A stretch of DNA of 64,000 nucleotides from Elusimicrobiota bacterium (GTDB taxonomy: Bacteria; Elusimicrobiota; Elusimicrobia; UBA1565; UBA9628). The position numbers and the translations under genes are program-made. Numbering within the stretch: position 1 is the first letter of the stretch; each line of letters starts with the position of its first letter. The notes beneath the pieces were generated by a model that worked only from the letters and a program-made list of their open reading frames with translations, did not search any database and had not been told where the DNA came from. The DNA lies in NCBI GenBank assembly GCA_026388095.1, contig JAPLKL010000063.1, forward strand, positions 60,266 through 124,265. Reading direction: 5' to 3'. This document shows positions 22,734 through 33,506 of the stretch, piece by piece.

Positions 22734-23641
22734 GGCCGGCGGCTCCTGGTCCTGGGGTCCGCGGGGACGTAGTCCTGCGCGTCGCCCACGAGGTCGCGGA
22801 AGCGGGGGAACTCGTAGACCTCGCTGAAGTCCGGGTCCGACCGCGCCCGGGCCGCCAGCTTGGGATCGCGGCGGACCGCCGCGTCGAGCTCGGCCACGGA
22901 CTCGTTGAGTTGTCCCGAGAGGCAGAGCAAAGCGGCGTGGCGATAGCGGTTGGCGGCCAGGTCCGGCTGCAGGTGCGCCGCGGTCGCCGTCTCGGCCAAA
23001 GCGCCTTCCAGGTCGCTGGCCTCGAAGAGCAGGCGCGAATTGGTCATATGCGCCTGGGCGCGCTGGATGCGCGCGGAGGGGTTGTAGAAGCGCAGCAGGG
23101 AGTAGCGATAGAAGGGGCGGCCGGCCGGGCGCCGGGTGAAGATGAAGAGCCCGCAATCGCCCAGCGCCGAGTAGCGGACCTGCTCCCAGCGCCAATCGCC
23201 GCCGGGCCGCTTGAGCTGGGCGCGCAGGCCGAAGGCGGCGGTGGAGAGGATGACCTCCTCGAAGGGATGCGGCGGACCCTCGAGGGGGATGCGGATATCC
23301 TCCTGGAAGCCGGGGCGCTTGTAGCCGGCGTCTGTGAGCTCCTGCAGGGCCTTCTTGGCCGCGACCTTGTTCCAGGTGTGGGAGCCCGTCCAGTCCGCGG
23401 CCCAGGCGCCATGGGAGGCGTCTTCGCCGGGCGGGATGGTGAGGGTGCCGATGCGGGTGCGCAGGGGCTCCTCCAAGAGGTCGGCGCCGGTGGTGCCGTA
23501 GCCGATATGCCGGATGGCCACGGAGCAGGCGTTGTTCCAGCCGAGCACGGCGAGATCCTCCCCCAGGGCCTTCGGCCCGGAGGCGGAGCCCGCGGCGGAA
23601 CCCGCGGCGAGAAGCCAGGCGGCGGCGAGCAACGCGCGCAT
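22730..23641 (-). CDS. Exported protein with TPR-like C-terminus, unknown function
   Basis: A 303-residue protein. Residues 1-20 form a signal peptide (MRALLAAAWLLAAGSAAGSA). The middle, about 30-190, has no recognised family (NNACSVAIRHIGYGTTGADL). Residues about 200-290 form TPR-like helices (LLFEASDLEGALAETATAAH, then YRHAALLCLSGQLNESVAEL). It overlaps metH by 4 bp, so it heads the operon. A TATTAT box lies six bases before the ATG, with no Shine-Dalgarno, suggesting a leaderless transcript. Confidence 0.75.
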
Positions 23642-23946
23642 GCGAATATAATACTACTTACCAGTTGCCGGGTCGCTAGGCGCGGGCCTCCCAGCGCCAG
23701 CACCCGCCGCCGTGGCCGGCCGGGAGCAGGCAGGGCAGGCCGGTGTGCGGCGAGCGGCGCCAGCAGCGGGCGTCATCGGCGGCCGGCCGTAGGGGCGCAG
23801 AGGCCAGGGCGCCGAAGTAGCGGCGCGCCGCGACGCGTAGGGCGTGGACCCGGAACATACTACATATACGAGCGAGGGGCGGGTTTTGTTCCCTCCCGGG
23901 GCGGCAGGACCCGCGGCGGAATTAAGTATTGTGTCCCCGAACTCGG
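23642..23946. other. Intergenic region between the TPR and beta-glucosidase genes
   Basis: This 305-bp spacer holds the minus-strand promoter for the TPR gene (ATAATA at 23648-23653 on the plus strand) and one possible small gene (next entry). An A/T-rich patch (23858-23875, ACATACTACATATACG) could be a second minus-strand promoter. The rest is G+C-rich without recognised features. Confidence 0.5.
23676..23858 (-). CDS. Possible small Cys/Arg-rich protein
   Basis: A 60-residue frame starting at ATG 23858 with an A/T-rich promoter-like patch directly upstream. The translation is Arg-rich and ends with CWRRSPHTGLPCLLPAGHGG and CWRW, a Cys/His spacing reminiscent of very small zinc-binding proteins. 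There is no Shine-Dalgarno, and random frames of this size are common at this G+C content. No homologue is recognised. Confidence 0.3.
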   Translation of the reverse strand: MFRVHALRVAARRYFGALASAPLRPAADDARCWRRSPHTGLPCLLPAGHGGGCWRWEARA

Positions 23947-25353
23947 TCAGAGGGCGTTGGCGCGGGCCACGCCCGCGAACCATAGGGCGCTGCGCTTCTT
24001 GAAGCGGTCCAAAGTCGAGCGGTCAACGAAGAGCAGGCCGTAGCGCTTGCGGTAGCCGTTGATCCAAGAGAAGTTGTCCAGCAAAGACCACATGTAGTAG
24101 CCGCGCACCGCCGCGCCGGCCGCGATCGCGCGATGCACGGCTTCCAGATGCGCGCGCACGAAGTCGATGCGCTCCGCGTCGTCCACCGTGCCGTTGTCCA
24201 GGCTCTCCACGCGGCCGATGCCGTTCTCGGTCACGTAGATCGGCAAGCCGGGGCGGCTCTGGTGGACGCGCAGGAGCAGGTCGTAGAGCCCCTCGGGGTC
24301 GATCTCCCAGCCCCAGGCGGTGAACCGGCCGCGCGGGTTCTTCACGAAGCGGAAGAGCCCCGCGATGGAGAACTCGCAGTCCTCCTCGGGGCGGCCCGAG
24401 GTGTTGAGGTGGAAGCGGGTGCCCGGGGCGTCGGCGCTCGCGTACTGCGGATAGTAGTAGTTGACCCCCAGGAAGTCCGGGGGCGCGCCGCGCAGCAGAG
24501 CCGCCGTCTCCTCCAGGCCCGGGGGCAGCAAACCTTTGCGGGAGTAGAGCTCCCGGACGTCCTCCGGGAAGCGGCCGTGCAGCGCCGCCTCGCTGAACCA
24601 GCGGTTGACCACGCCGTCGGCCAGCTCGGCCGCCCGCGCGTCCGCCGCGGAGTCCGTCGCGGGGTGGATGCGCGAGAGGTTGAGCACGATGCCCACGGCC
24701 GCGTCCCGGCGTTCCGCGCGCAGGGCCGCTGCGGCCAAGGCGTGGCCGCGCAGCAGGCCCTGGGCCGCGCGCAGGGCGCCGGCGTAGTCCCGCCTGCGGC
24801 AGGGGGGATGCAGGCCCGTCACGTAGCCGTTGAGCACGCTCCAGGCCGGCTCGTTGACCGTGGCCCAGAGCCGGACCCGGTCGCCGTAGCGCCGCGCGCA
24901 GGCGGCGGCGTAGTCGGCGAAGCGCGCGGCCGTGTCCGGATCCTCCCAGCCCCCGGACTCCCCGAGCTTGCTGGGCAGGTCCCAGTGGTACAGGGTCGCG
25001 TTGGGCGCGATGCCCGCGGTCAGCAGGGCGTCGAAGAGCCGGTCGTAGAAATCCGCGCCCGCCGCGTTGAGGCGGCCGCCCCCGCCGGGGAAGAGCCTGG
25101 GCCAGGAGATGGAGAGGCGGTAGCCGTTGTGGCCCAGCTCGGCCATGAGCCGCACGTCCTCGGCCCAGCGCCGGTAGTGCCCGCAGGCCGGCTCGGGCGA
25201 GGCGCCTGCGAAGATGCGCTCCGGATGCTCCCGGCAGAAGGCGTCCCAGACCGAGTCGCCCCGGCCGCCCTCGGCCGTGGCGCCCTCGATCTGCAGGGCC
25301 GAGGTGGCGCAGCCCCACACGAAGCCCGCGGGGAAACGCCTCAGCCCGGTCAT
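23947..25353 (-). CDS. Glycoside hydrolase family 1 beta-glucosidase or 6-phospho-beta-glucosidase
   Basis: A 468-residue cytoplasmic GH1 enzyme. The acid/base glutamate is in TVNEPAW and the nucleophile in YVTENGIG. The C-terminal substrate loop reads SLLDNFSWINGYRKRYG: Ser replaces the Glu of the DNFEW motif typical of plain beta-glucosidases, a change also found in enzymes that accept 6-phosphoglucosides. The two PTS genes immediately upstream (7-bp gap) would deliver phosphorylated disaccharides, which supports the phospho form, though this is an inference. Confidence 0.88.
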   Translation of the reverse strand: MTGLRRFPAGFVWGCATSALQIEGATAEGGRGDSVWDAFCREHPERIFAGASPEPACGHYRRWAEDVRLMAELGHNGYRLSISWPRLFPGGGGRLNAAGADFYDRLFDALLTAGIAPNATLYHWDLPSKLGESGGWEDPDTAARFADYAAACARRYGDRVRLWATVNEPAWSVLNGYVTGLHPPCRRRDYAGALRAAQGLLRGHALAAAALRAERRDAAVGIVLNLSRIHPATDSAADARAAELADGVVNRWFSEAALHGRFPEDVRELYSRKGLLPPGLEETAALLRGAPPDFLGVNYYYPQYASADAPGTRFHLNTSGRPEEDCEFSIAGLFRFVKNPRGRFTAWGWEIDPEGLYDLLLRVHQSRPGLPIYVTENGIGRVESLDNGTVDDAERIDFVRAHLEAVHRAIAAGAAVRGYYMWSLLDNFSWINGYRKRYGLLFVDRSTLDRFKKRSALWFAGVARANAL

Positions 25354-25360
25354 GAGCCGG

Positions 25361-27124
25361 CTAGCCCGCCAGCAGGGCGCGCATCTCGGCGGCGCATTGC
25401 GGCGCGGCCGAGCCCACTAGGACGTGGGCCACGCCGTCCTTGGGCCGCATGACGCCGTAGGCCCCGGCCGCGGCCAGCGCGGCCGCGTCCAGGCGCGCGG
25501 GGTCCTTGAACTCGACGCGCAGGCGGGTGAAGGCGCAGGCCTCGACCCGCAGCAGGTTCTGGGCTCCGCCCAGCGCGGCCAGCATGCGCCCGGCCATCAG
25601 CGCGGCCTGCGGGTCCCGCGCCGGCTCGGGCGCGGCCTCCGCGGCCGGGGCCGCCGCCGCGTCCGCGGCGGGCAGGTCCGCCTCCGGGCCGGCCCCCTTG
25701 ATGTAGAGCTCCATGTCGGTCTTGAGGTTCTCGGAGCGGGTGCCGAAGATGGCCTGCACCGCGTCGCCGGACATGACCACGCCGGCCGCGCCCAAGGACT
25801 TCAGCGCCGCCTGGTTGACCTTGGTGGCGTCCTGCACGCTGACGCGCAGGCGGGTGATGCAGGCGTCGAGGGCCTTGATGTTGGAGCGTCCGCCGAAGGC
25901 CAGGACCAGGCGGCGGGCGTGGTCGCCCACCGCGCCCTCGGCCACGGCCTCCTCGGCGTCCTCGCGGCCCGGGGTCTTGAGGTCGAAGGCGTCTATGGCC
26001 CAGCGGAACAGGGCGTAATACACGCAGGCGTAGACGGGCCCGATGACCAGCACCAGCCAGGGCTTGGTGTCCTTGGCGAAGTAGAGGACGTAGTCGATGC
26101 AGCCCTGCGAGAAGGTGAAGCCCAGCTTGGCCCCCAACACGGAGAACAGGATCTGGGAGGCGCCGGCCAGGACCGCGTGCAGGGCGTAGAGCACGGGCGC
26201 CACGAACATGAAGGAGAACTCGATGGGCTCGGTGATGCCGGTCAAGAACGAGGTCAGCGCCGCCGAGACCATGATGCCGCCGATGCGCTTGCGGTGCTCC
26301 GGCTTGGCGGCGTGCCACATGGCGATGGCCGCCGCGGGCAGGCCCCACATCTTGAAGAGGTAGGCCCCGCCCAGGATGCCGGCCGTGGGGTCGCCGGCGA
26401 AGAAGCGGGTGATGTCGCCGTGCACCACGGCGCCGGCCGGGTCCGTGAAGCTGCCGATCTCGAAGAAGAAGGGCACGTTCCAGATGTGGTGCAGGCCGAA
26501 GGGGATGAGCAGGCGCTCGACCACGCCGTAGACCGCGGCCGCCAGGGTCGGGTTGCCGTAGGCCGCGTACTCGGAGAAGGTCCGGATGCCGCGGCCGATG
26601 GGCGGCCAGACGAAGCTCAGCACGATGCCCAGGACCACGGCGGCGAAGGCCGTCACGATGGGCACGAAGCGCTTGCCCGAGAAGAAGCCCAGGTACGGGG
26701 GCAGCTCGATGCGGTAGTAGCGCTTGAACAGGCCCGCCGTGACCGCGCCGATGAGGATGCCGCCGAAGACGCCGGTGTCGATGGACTTGATGCCCATGAT
26801 GGGCTTGACGTCCACGCCGTGGCGCGACGCCATCAGCCCCATGGTCGCGAGCATCACCGCGTAGCCCACCACCGCGGACATGGAGGCCACCCCGTCGTTC
26901 TCGGTCAGCCCCAGGACCACGCCGATGGCGAAGAAGAGCGGCAGGTTGCCGAAGATGACCCCGCCGGCCTCCTTCATGATGGAGGAGAGCAGGTCCGGCA
27001 TCCAGGTGAAGCCCGCGCTGCCCACGCCGAGCAGGATGCCGGCCACGGGCAGGACCGCGACCGGCAGCATGAGCGACTTGCCGATCTTCTGGAGGAACCC
27101 GAAGGCGTTCTTGAAGATGTTCAT
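25361..27124 (-). CDS. PTS glucose-family permease EIIC-EIIB-EIIB
   Basis: Sugar permease of 587 residues. The IIC domain (1-385) has about ten membrane segments and the substrate motif [12 protein letters not shown]. The first IIB domain (about 400-475) carries the phosphorylated cysteine in DACITRLRV. After an Ala/Pro-rich linker a second IIB-like domain follows with [10 protein letters not shown], also keeping a cysteine. The class fits glucose, N-acetylglucosamine or glucoside import. The ATG overlaps the stop of the EIIA-HPr-EI gene, so the whole phosphorelay is one operon with the GH1 gene. Confidence 0.92.
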   Translation of the reverse strand: MNIFKNAFGFLQKIGKSLMLPVAVLPVAGILLGVGSAGFTWMPDLLSSIMKEAGGVIFGNLPLFFAIGVVLGLTENDGVASMSAVVGYAVMLATMGLMASRHGVDVKPIMGIKSIDTGVFGGILIGAVTAGLFKRYYRIELPPYLGFFSGKRFVPIVTAFAAVVLGIVLSFVWPPIGRGIRTFSEYAAYGNPTLAAAVYGVVERLLIPFGLHHIWNVPFFFEIGSFTDPAGAVVHGDITRFFAGDPTAGILGGAYLFKMWGLPAAAIAMWHAAKPEHRKRIGGIMVSAALTSFLTGITEPIEFSFMFVAPVLYALHAVLAGASQILFSVLGAKLGFTFSQGCIDYVLYFAKDTKPWLVLVIGPVYACVYYALFRWAIDAFDLKTPGREDAEEAVAEGAVGDHARRLVLAFGGRSNIKALDACITRLRVSVQDATKVNQAALKSLGAAGVVMSGDAVQAIFGTRSENLKTDMELYIKGAGPEADLPAADAAAAPAAEAAPEPARDPQAALMAGRMLAALGGAQNLLRVEACAFTRLRVEFKDPARLDAAALAAAGAYGVMRPKDGVAHVLVGSAAPQCAAEMRALLAG

Positions 27125-29652
27125 GCCGCCACCTCCTGGCGCGCGATCAGGGCGCGCACTTCGGCCGCCGAGCCCAGGGCCACGGCCTGGCCGGCGAGCC
27201 TGCGGCACTCGGCGTAGTCGGCGCGCCGCACCGCGGCCTTGACCGCGGGGACGGCCGAGGGACTGACGCTGAGCTCCTCGACCCCCAGTCCGATGAGCAG
27301 GGGGATGGCCTGGACGTCGCCGGCCGCGCCGCCGCACACGCCCACGTGCCGGCCGTGGACGAGGGCGCCTTCGACCGTGCGCTGGATCATGAGCAGGACC
27401 GCCGGGTCCAGGGCATCCACGCGCGCGGCCATCTTCGGGTTGCCCCGGTCCATGGCCAAGGTGTACTGAGTGAGGTCGTTGGTCCCGATGGAGAAGAACG
27501 CCGCCTCGGCGGCCAGGTGGGCGCTGAGCAGGGCCGCGGAGGGGACTTCGATCATGACCCCGCAAGGGATGGCCGGGATGTCGAGCAGCTTGGCCTCCTC
27601 GTCGAGGATGGCCCGGGCCGCGCGGAACTCGGAGAGGTTGGCGACCATGGGGAACATGACCTTGAGCATGCCCCCGGCTTGGGAGGCGCGCAGCAGGGCG
27701 CGCAGCTGGGTGCGCAGGATCTCCGGGCGCTCCAGCAGCAGGCGGATGCCGCGCTCGCCCAGGAAGGGGTTCTGCTCCTTGGCCATGGCCAGGTAGGGCA
27801 GGTGCTTGTCTCCGCCCACGTCCAGGGCCCGGATGATGACCTCGGAGCGCGGGAAGGCCGCCGCTATGGCCGCGTAGGCCTCGCGCTGCTCCTCCTCGCC
27901 GGGGGCCTGCTCGCGCTCCAGGAAGAGGAACTCGGAGCGGCACAGCCCCACGCCCTCCGCGCCCAGGCGCGCGGCCGCCTGCGCGTCGGCGGCCTTGCCC
28001 ACGTTGGCCGCGACCCGCACGCGGCGGCCGTCCTTGGTGCGCGCGTCGCCGGCCGCGGCGGCCAGGTCGGCCTCCTGGCGGCGGCGCGCGGCGTTCCGGG
28101 ACGCCAGGGCCTTGTCGGTCTCCGCGGGAGTGGGCTCGGTGAGCAGGAAGCCCCGGTCCGCGTCCAGGATGAGCGGCGCGCCGTCCGGCACGGCCAGCAG
28201 GGCGGGAGGCAAAGCGGCCAGGGCCGGCAGCTCCAGGGCCCGGCAGAGGATGGCGACGTGGGAGGTCCCGCCTCCGCCTACGGTGGCTATGCCGCGCACC
28301 CGGCCGCGGTCCAGGCTGGCCGTGTCCGAGGGGGTCAGGTCCTCGGCCAGGAGGATGCAGTCCTGGGGGAACTCCCGGATCTGCGGCGCGGCGCCCGTGA
28401 GCAGGCGCAGCACGCGCCAGCCCACGTCCTTGACGTCCACGGCCCGGCCGGCCAGGAGCTCGTTGTTGAGCCGGCTCAACCGGCTGGCGAAGTCCTGGTA
28501 GGCGCATTTCCAGGCCGCGGCCGCGCCGGCGCCCTTGGCCAGGGCCGCCTCCGCGATGGCCAGCAGCTCGGGGTCGTCGAGCAGCTCGCGGTGCGCGCCG
28601 AAGATGGCGGCCTTGCCCTTGTCGCTCTCCGCGGCGAAGCGGGTCTGCAGGGCCTCCAGCTCGGCCTTGGCCGATTCCACGGCGCGGGCCAGGCGCGAGC
28701 GCGCCGCGGCCGGGTCCTCCGCGGCCTCCACGACCTCGGCTTCGGCGCGGCGGAACTGGAAGGCCTGGCCCAGCGCCAGCCCGGGCGCGGCGCAGACCCC
28801 GCCCAAAGCGCGCGGGTCCTTGGGCTTGGCCGGGGCCGGCTGGGGCCGGGGCGGCGGGGGCGCGGAGCTCGGCTCGTCGAGGGCGCCGGCCAGCAGGCGC
28901 GACAGAGCGGCCACGGCCTCGCGCGCGTCGGGCCCTTCGGCGACCAGCATCACCTTGTCGCCCTGCTTGACGTTGAGCGCCATGATGGAGACCAGGCTCT
29001 TGGCGTTGGCCTCGGAGTCGCCCCGGCGCGCGCGCACCGAGCTCAGGAAGCGCTTGGCCTCCTGGGCAAAAAGCGCGGCCGGGCGCGCGTGCAGGCCGGT
29101 GGGGTTGGAGATGAGGATGGCGTCGGAGCTGGCCTGGACCCCGGCCTGCGCCTGCTGCTGCGGGGCCGCGGCGCGCAGGCTGACCTCCAAAGCGGCGTCC
29201 CGGCCGGCCCTGACGTCCCCGTCGGGATGCGTCAAGGCGCCGACGCGGTCCACGTTGGTCACCAGGAGTTGGGTGAGCAGGCTCTTGGCCTTGCGCGCCA
29301 CCAGGTCGGCGTCGAAGCGCAGGAGCTCCTGGCCCGCCGCGACCCGGTCGCCGAGGCGGACCTTGAGCGCGAAGCCCTCGCCCTTGAGCTGGACCGTGTC
29401 CACGCCGACGTGGATCATGATCTCCAGGCCCTCCTCGCCGCGCAAAGTCAGGGCGTGGCCGGCCGCGTGCGCGTGGAGCACCTCGCCCGCGCAGGGGGCC
29501 AGCACCACGGAGCTGGTGGGGTCGATGGACACCCCGTCGCCCACGATGCGCTGGGCGAAGACCGGGTCCGGGACCTTGTCCAGGGGCACGATGCGGCCAT
29601 CCAGGGGCGCCAGCAGGCGCAGGATCGACGACTGGGCTGAAGATGGGTTCAT
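27121..29652 (-). CDS. Fused PTS EIIA(Glc)-HPr-enzyme I
   Basis: A three-domain phosphorelay protein (843 residues). EIIA (1-150) has its active histidine in MIHVGVDTV. HPr (about 180-265) has [10 protein letters not shown] and the regulatory serine in [10 protein letters not shown] (about 285-843) has [23 protein letters not shown] and [16 protein letters not shown]. It can carry phosphate from PEP to the EIICBB encoded next. ATG 29652 is chosen because GAGGCGG lies just upstream; an in-frame ATG six codons earlier has none. A TATCAT box lies about 40 bp upstream. Similar fusions serve N-acetylglucosamine uptake elsewhere. Confidence 0.93.
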   Translation of the reverse strand: MNPSSAQSSILRLLAPLDGRIVPLDKVPDPVFAQRIVGDGVSIDPTSSVVLAPCAGEVLHAHAAGHALTLRGEEGLEIMIHVGVDTVQLKGEGFALKVRLGDRVAAGQELLRFDADLVARKAKSLLTQLLVTNVDRVGALTHPDGDVRAGRDAALEVSLRAAAPQQQAQAGVQASSDAILISNPTGLHARPAALFAQEAKRFLSSVRARRGDSEANAKSLVSIMALNVKQGDKVMLVAEGPDAREAVAALSRLLAGALDEPSSAPPPPRPQPAPAKPKDPRALGGVCAAPGLALGQAFQFRRAEAEVVEAAEDPAAARSRLARAVESAKAELEALQTRFAAESDKGKAAIFGAHRELLDDPELLAIAEAALAKGAGAAAAWKCAYQDFASRLSRLNNELLAGRAVDVKDVGWRVLRLLTGAAPQIREFPQDCILLAEDLTPSDTASLDRGRVRGIATVGGGGTSHVAILCRALELPALAALPPALLAVPDGAPLILDADRGFLLTEPTPAETDKALASRNAARRRQEADLAAAAGDARTKDGRRVRVAANVGKAADAQAAARLGAEGVGLCRSEFLFLEREQAPGEEEQREAYAAIAAAFPRSEVIIRALDVGGDKHLPYLAMAKEQNPFLGERGIRLLLERPEILRTQLRALLRASQAGGMLKVMFPMVANLSEFRAARAILDEEAKLLDIPAIPCGVMIEVPSAALLSAHLAAEAAFFSIGTNDLTQYTLAMDRGNPKMAARVDALDPAVLLMIQRTVEGALVHGRHVGVCGGAAGDVQAIPLLIGLGVEELSVSPSAVPAVKAAVRRADYAECRRLAGQAVALGSAAEVRALIARQEVAA

Positions 29653-29736
29653 GGTCCGCCTCGCTTCCATTGGGATGGAGTCGTAGGATGCTATGATATC
29701 GTGCCCGGAGGCCGCAACCGCTCCTCCGAGCGAAGG

Positions 29737-31029
29737 TTAAGCGGGCTCCGGTTCGCCGCGGTCGTGCGCGCGCCAGGTCAGGCCCAGGAGCAGGGCGCCC
29801 AGGGCGCAGGCGGCCAGGATGATGCAGAAGCCCGCGTCCCAGCCCCAGCGCTGCACCGCCCGGCCGATGCCCAGCTCCGCGATGGTGGCGCCGAACACGT
29901 AGCCGAAGAAGCCCGTGAACCCCGCGGCCGTGCCCGCCGCCTTCATGAAGAAGCCCACGCAGGCCAGGGTCAGGGCGTCCACCCAGGCCCGGCCGGCCGG
30001 GTTCTTCCAGTAGACCACCACGGCCGCGGCCACCAGGCCCATGAAGAGCATGGAGACCGGGCCCCGGCGGCCGCGGAAGAACCGGTCGCTGAGCCAGCCC
30101 GCGAGCAAGGTCCCCGGGATGCCCGCGTACTCGAAGAGGAAGAACTGCCAGCGGCTGAGGTCGTGGGAGCTGCCCTTGACCGCGCTGAGATACGTCGGCG
30201 CCCAGTCCAGCACCCCGTAGCGCACCACATAGACGAAGGCGTTGGCGCAGGCCAGCACCCAGAGCAGGCGGTTGTTGAGCACGAAGCCGAAGAGGATCTC
30301 CCTGGAGGAGAGCTCCCGCTCGCGGTCGGCCACACCCGTGTCGGGATAGTCGTCCTTGAACTCCTCGATGGACGGCAGGCCCAGGGACTGCGGCGTGTCG
30401 CGCAGGAAGACGATGATGAGCAGACCCATGAGGATGGCCAGCGCGCCCGGCACGTAGAAGGCGCAGGTCCAGGAGGCGAAGACGGCCATGGCCAGGCTGA
30501 CGATGGGCCCGGCGATGCCGCCGCCCACGTTGTGCGCCGTGTTCCAGAGCGCGAACTTGGTCCCGCGCTCCCGGTCCGAGAACCAGTGCGTCAGCGTGCG
30601 CGCGCACGGGGTCCAGCCCATGCCCTGGAACCAGCCGTTGCAGGACCACCAGAAGACCATGGCCGCCAAAGAGGAGAGCCGGCCGAAGAAGAGGTTGATG
30701 AGGCCGGAGAGGATGAGCCCGGTGGCCATGAAGTAGCGGGGGTTGGAGCGGTCCGAGAGGCTGCCCATCACGAACTTGCTCGCCCCGTAGGCCAAGGAGA
30801 GCCCCGTGGCGATGAGGCCCACGTCGCCGGTGCTGAGGTGCAGGTCGTGGATGAGGTAGGGCTTGGCCAAGGAGAAGTTCTTGCGCACGATGTAGAAGCC
30901 AGCGTAGCCCCAGAAGGCGGAGGCCATCATCTGCCAGCGGTAGCGCCGGTAGGTGCTCGGCACCTCGGCCCGCGGCAGGGGCGGGGCGAACGGGGCGGGG
31001 CGGTAGAGCGCGCCGAGAGCGGAGACCAT
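29737..31029 (-). CDS. Organophosphate:phosphate antiporter family MFS transporter (UhpT/GlpT-like)
   Basis: A 430-residue major-facilitator protein with about twelve helices. [17 protein letters not shown] near the N-terminus and [20 protein letters not shown] are typical of the OPA family, which exchanges sugar phosphates or glycerol-3-phosphate for phosphate. Beside the sugar PTS operon, hexose-phosphate uptake is likely. The start is ATG 31029; the frame extends to a TTG at 31047 that overlaps the -10 box (TATACT, eight bases upstream). Confidence 0.88.
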   Translation of the reverse strand: MVSALGALYRPAPFAPPLPRAEVPSTYRRYRWQMMASAFWGYAGFYIVRKNFSLAKPYLIHDLHLSTGDVGLIATGLSLAYGASKFVMGSLSDRSNPRYFMATGLILSGLINLFFGRLSSLAAMVFWWSCNGWFQGMGWTPCARTLTHWFSDRERGTKFALWNTAHNVGGGIAGPIVSLAMAVFASWTCAFYVPGALAILMGLLIIVFLRDTPQSLGLPSIEEFKDDYPDTGVADRERELSSREILFGFVLNNRLLWVLACANAFVYVVRYGVLDWAPTYLSAVKGSSHDLSRWQFFLFEYAGIPGTLLAGWLSDRFFRGRRGPVSMLFMGLVAAAVVVYWKNPAGRAWVDALTLACVGFFMKAAGTAAGFTGFFGYVFGATIAELGIGRAVQRWGWDAGFCIILAACALGALLLGLTWRAHDRGEPEPA

Positions 31030-31037
31030 CTCGGCCA

Positions 31038-31096
31038 AGTATAACAAAACCGGGCGCGGGTCCCGGCTGGACAGGGACGGGGCCTTCTGTTAAACT
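31038..31096. promoter_or_regulatory. Divergent promoters between the OPA transporter and the caspase-like gene
   Basis: Minus strand: TGTTATACTTGG with -10 TATACT (31038-31043), eight bases from the transporter ATG. Plus strand: TGTTAAACTTGG with -10 TAAACT (31091-31096), five bases from ATG 31102. The two boxes match at 11 of 12 positions and both have a TGn extension, implying matched, near-leaderless divergent promoters. Confidence 0.55.
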
Positions 31097-31101
31097 TGGG
31101 C

Positions 31102-33342
31102 ATGCCTGGAGCGCGGAATCTGGCCGTCCGCATCCTGTCCGCGGCCTGCTTGGCCGTCCCGCTGGCGGGCCGCGCGCAGAACGACCCGGGACTCGACGGC
31201 CGTCGCGACCGCCCGCCCCGGCCCCAGGTCTGGTCGCAGTGGAACCAGCCGCCGGGTGCCATCTATGATCCCGACCAGGTCAACCTTCCCGCGCCCGCGC
31301 CCCCGGCTCAGGGCGCGGCGACCATCGTGGTCGCGCCAGGGCCGCGCCTGCCGGCGCAGGCCTTCGCCCCCGGGCCGCGGCCGGGCGGCCTCTACGTGGA
31401 CTACGGCCCGCGGCGGCCCCCCGAATTCGTGGAATTCGGCGACGAGTTCACGCGCATCGTGACCGAGTTCGTCGCGGACCAAGCCCGGAAGAACCGGGGC
31501 GCTTTCGTGGTCAAGGACGACCGGGACGGAAGCTACCATTATCTCAAGCTCGCGCGCGTCTTCCGGGACCGCATCACGAGGCTCTCGCCCACCGAGGTCT
31601 TCGGCTGCGTCGAGTTCGAGGGGATGGGAGGCACCTCCGGCAAGTATGACCTGGACTTCTACTTGACCAACGAGGCCTGGGCCTGGAAGGTGTCCAAGCT
31701 CCTCATCCACAAGGTCGACGGTCAGGCCCGCTTCCATTATACGAGCGACCATGTGGCCGTGGCGCTGGCGGCTCCGGCCGCGCCGGGCTCGTCCGCCGCG
31801 CCCAAGCCCGCGGCCCCGGCCGGGCTCAGCGCGGCCGCGGTCTTCCGCTCGGCCGGGGTGCTGCGCGCCGACGCGCCGGCCCAGCTTGTGGTCACGGTGT
31901 CCAACGCCGGCCCCGGCCCGGCCTACGCGGTGCGCCTCGTACCGTCCCTGCGGGGCGACGTGCCGGGCCTGGCCCTGCCCGAGGCGGTCGAACTCGGCGA
32001 CATCCCGGCCGGGAGCACGACCACCGCCGCGGTTGCGCTGACCGGCTCCTGGGATCTGCGCACGCAGAAGGCGCGCCTGAAGCTCTCGATCCAGGAGGCC
32101 AACGGCTTCGACGCCGACCCCCTCAACGTGGAGTTCCAGACCCGCGCCGTCAAGCCGCCCAGCCTCCAGGTCGCCGGCGTCAAGCTGGGCCGGGGCAGCG
32201 TCCAGGCCGGGGAAGCCGCCCCGATCTCGGTGACGGTGGCCAATGCGGGCGGCGGCGCGGCCCAGGCCGTGCGGGCGGCCCTGGAACTGGGCAGCCCCGA
32301 CATCTTCATGTCCGGCGAGCCGGCCATCGACCTGGGGGTCATCAGGCCCGGGGAGTCCAAGACCGCGCAGTTCGAGTTCTTCGTCAAGAAGCGCTACCAG
32401 GGGACCGGGTCTTTGCCGATCGCGGTCGCCCTGAGCGAGGCCACGGGCCGCTACGGCCTGCCCGCGCAGAGCCTGCAGCTGAGCCTGGGCCGGGGGGCGC
32501 CGGCCGCGGGGGTGGTCGGCGTGCCGGCCGAGGCCGAGCTCGAGGATGTCGACGTCCCGCCCGCGGTGCGCACCAAGGCCGACCGGGAGGCCTACGCCGT
32601 GGTCGTCGGCGTGGAGCGCTACCGCGACATCCCGGCCGTGGAGTTCGCCGCGCGCGACGCCCAGTCCGTCTACGACTATCTCACCCAGGCCATGGGCTTC
32701 GACCCCAAGAACGTCGTGCACCTGGCCGACGAACGGGCCACGCGCACGGACCTGGCCACCTACCTGGGGCCCTGGCTCAAGGACCGGGTCACGGCCAAGA
32801 GCCGCGTCTTCATCTATTTCTCGGGGCACGGCTCACCCGACCCGGTGACGGGCGAAGGCTACATCATCCCCTACGACGGCAGCCCCAACTACGTGCAGAC
32901 CACGGCTCTGGCGCTCAAGCAGCTCTACGACGACCTCTCCCGACTGCCCGCCCGGGACGTGACCGTGGTCCTGGACAGCTGCTTCTCCGGGGCGGGCGGC
33001 CGCTCGCTTCTGGCGCGAGGCGTCAGGCCCCTGGTCAACGTCAAGCTCGCCGTCCCGGGCGCGAACAGCGTGGTGCTCTCCGCGGCCCAGGGCGGCCAGA
33101 TCAGCGGCTCCTATCCCGAGGCCCAGCACGGGATATTCACCTACTTCCTGCTCAAGGGCCTGCACGGCGGGGCCGACGCGGACCGCAACGGCGCCGTGAC
33201 CACGGCCGAGCTCTTCTCCTACCTGCGGCCCGAGGTGGAGCGCGCGGCGCGCCTGCAGCACGTGGAGCAGAGCCCCGCGCTCGCGCCGGAGCTCTCGGCC
33301 CTGGGCGACAAGGCCGGCCGGGAGTGGCTCAGGCTCAAGTGA
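31102..33342 (+). CDS. Exported caspase-like (peptidase C14) protein with CARDB-type domains
   Basis: A 746-residue protein. A signal peptide (about 1-26) is followed by a Pro-rich stretch and a region of unknown fold (100-215). Two CARDB/APHP-like beta domains follow (about 240-350 and 355-465: [20 protein letters not shown] and [20 protein letters not shown]). The C-terminal caspase fold (about 490-746) has its catalytic histidine in [10 protein letters not shown] and cysteine in [10 protein letters not shown]. Bacterial exported C14 peptidases often cleave at Arg/Lys; target unknown. ATG 31102 sits five bases after a TAAACT box. Confidence 0.88.
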   Translation: MPGARNLAVRILSAACLAVPLAGRAQNDPGLDGRRDRPPRPQVWSQWNQPPGAIYDPDQVNLPAPAPPAQGAATIVVAPGPRLPAQAFAPGPRPGGLYVDYGPRRPPEFVEFGDEFTRIVTEFVADQARKNRGAFVVKDDRDGSYHYLKLARVFRDRITRLSPTEVFGCVEFEGMGGTSGKYDLDFYLTNEAWAWKVSKLLIHKVDGQARFHYTSDHVAVALAAPAAPGSSAAPKPAAPAGLSAAAVFRSAGVLRADAPAQLVVTVSNAGPGPAYAVRLVPSLRGDVPGLALPEAVELGDIPAGSTTTAAVALTGSWDLRTQKARLKLSIQEANGFDADPLNVEFQTRAVKPPSLQVAGVKLGRGSVQAGEAAPISVTVANAGGGAAQAVRAALELGSPDIFMSGEPAIDLGVIRPGESKTAQFEFFVKKRYQGTGSLPIAVALSEATGRYGLPAQSLQLSLGRGAPAAGVVGVPAEAELEDVDVPPAVRTKADREAYAVVVGVERYRDIPAVEFAARDAQSVYDYLTQAMGFDPKNVVHLADERATRTDLATYLGPWLKDRVTAKSRVFIYFSGHGSPDPVTGEGYIIPYDGSPNYVQTTALALKQLYDDLSRLPARDVTVVLDSCFSGAGGRSLLARGVRPLVNVKLAVPGANSVVLSAAQGGQISGSYPEAQHGIFTYFLLKGLHGGADADRNGAVTTAELFSYLRPEVERAARLQHVEQSPALAPELSALGDKAGREWLRLK

Positions 33343-33417
33343 GCTGACGGCGCGCCCGGCGGGATCTCTCGGCGGGGATGGGGCCGGTATACACTCTCCA
33401 GCGGTTTCTGGGATTCC

Positions 33418-33506
33418 CGACGAGGGTTTTGTCGTGATTCCGCCGGCAGGGAACTTCTGGGTCTCTCATTCGTATGTAATAGAGAGATGCGACAAAACCC
33501 TCTTCG
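33418..33506. repeat. 17-bp inverted repeat flanking the promoter and start of the IS5-like gene
   Basis: Arms are CGACGAGGGTTTTGTCG (33418-33434) and the reverse complement of CGAAGAGGGTTTTGTCG (33490-33506), 16 of 17 matching, separated by 55 bp. Between them lies a TGTAAT box (33475-33480) six bases before the ATG at 33487. The right arm is inside the coding start. It could be a paired operator or an RNA hairpin hiding the start codon. Confidence 0.75.

Noticed and set aside
25361..30649. A stop-free minus-strand frame of about 5.3 kb that would give a 1762-residue protein
   Set aside because: Only its last third is the EIICBB permease. The upstream part runs out of frame through the EIIA-HPr-EI and transporter genes and has arginine- and glycine-rich nonsense composition, an effect of high G+C.
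33418..33506. The 17-bp inverted repeat as terminal repeats of an insertion sequence
   Set aside because: The arms are only 55 bp apart and the right arm lies within the first codons of the gene, so they do not bracket an element.
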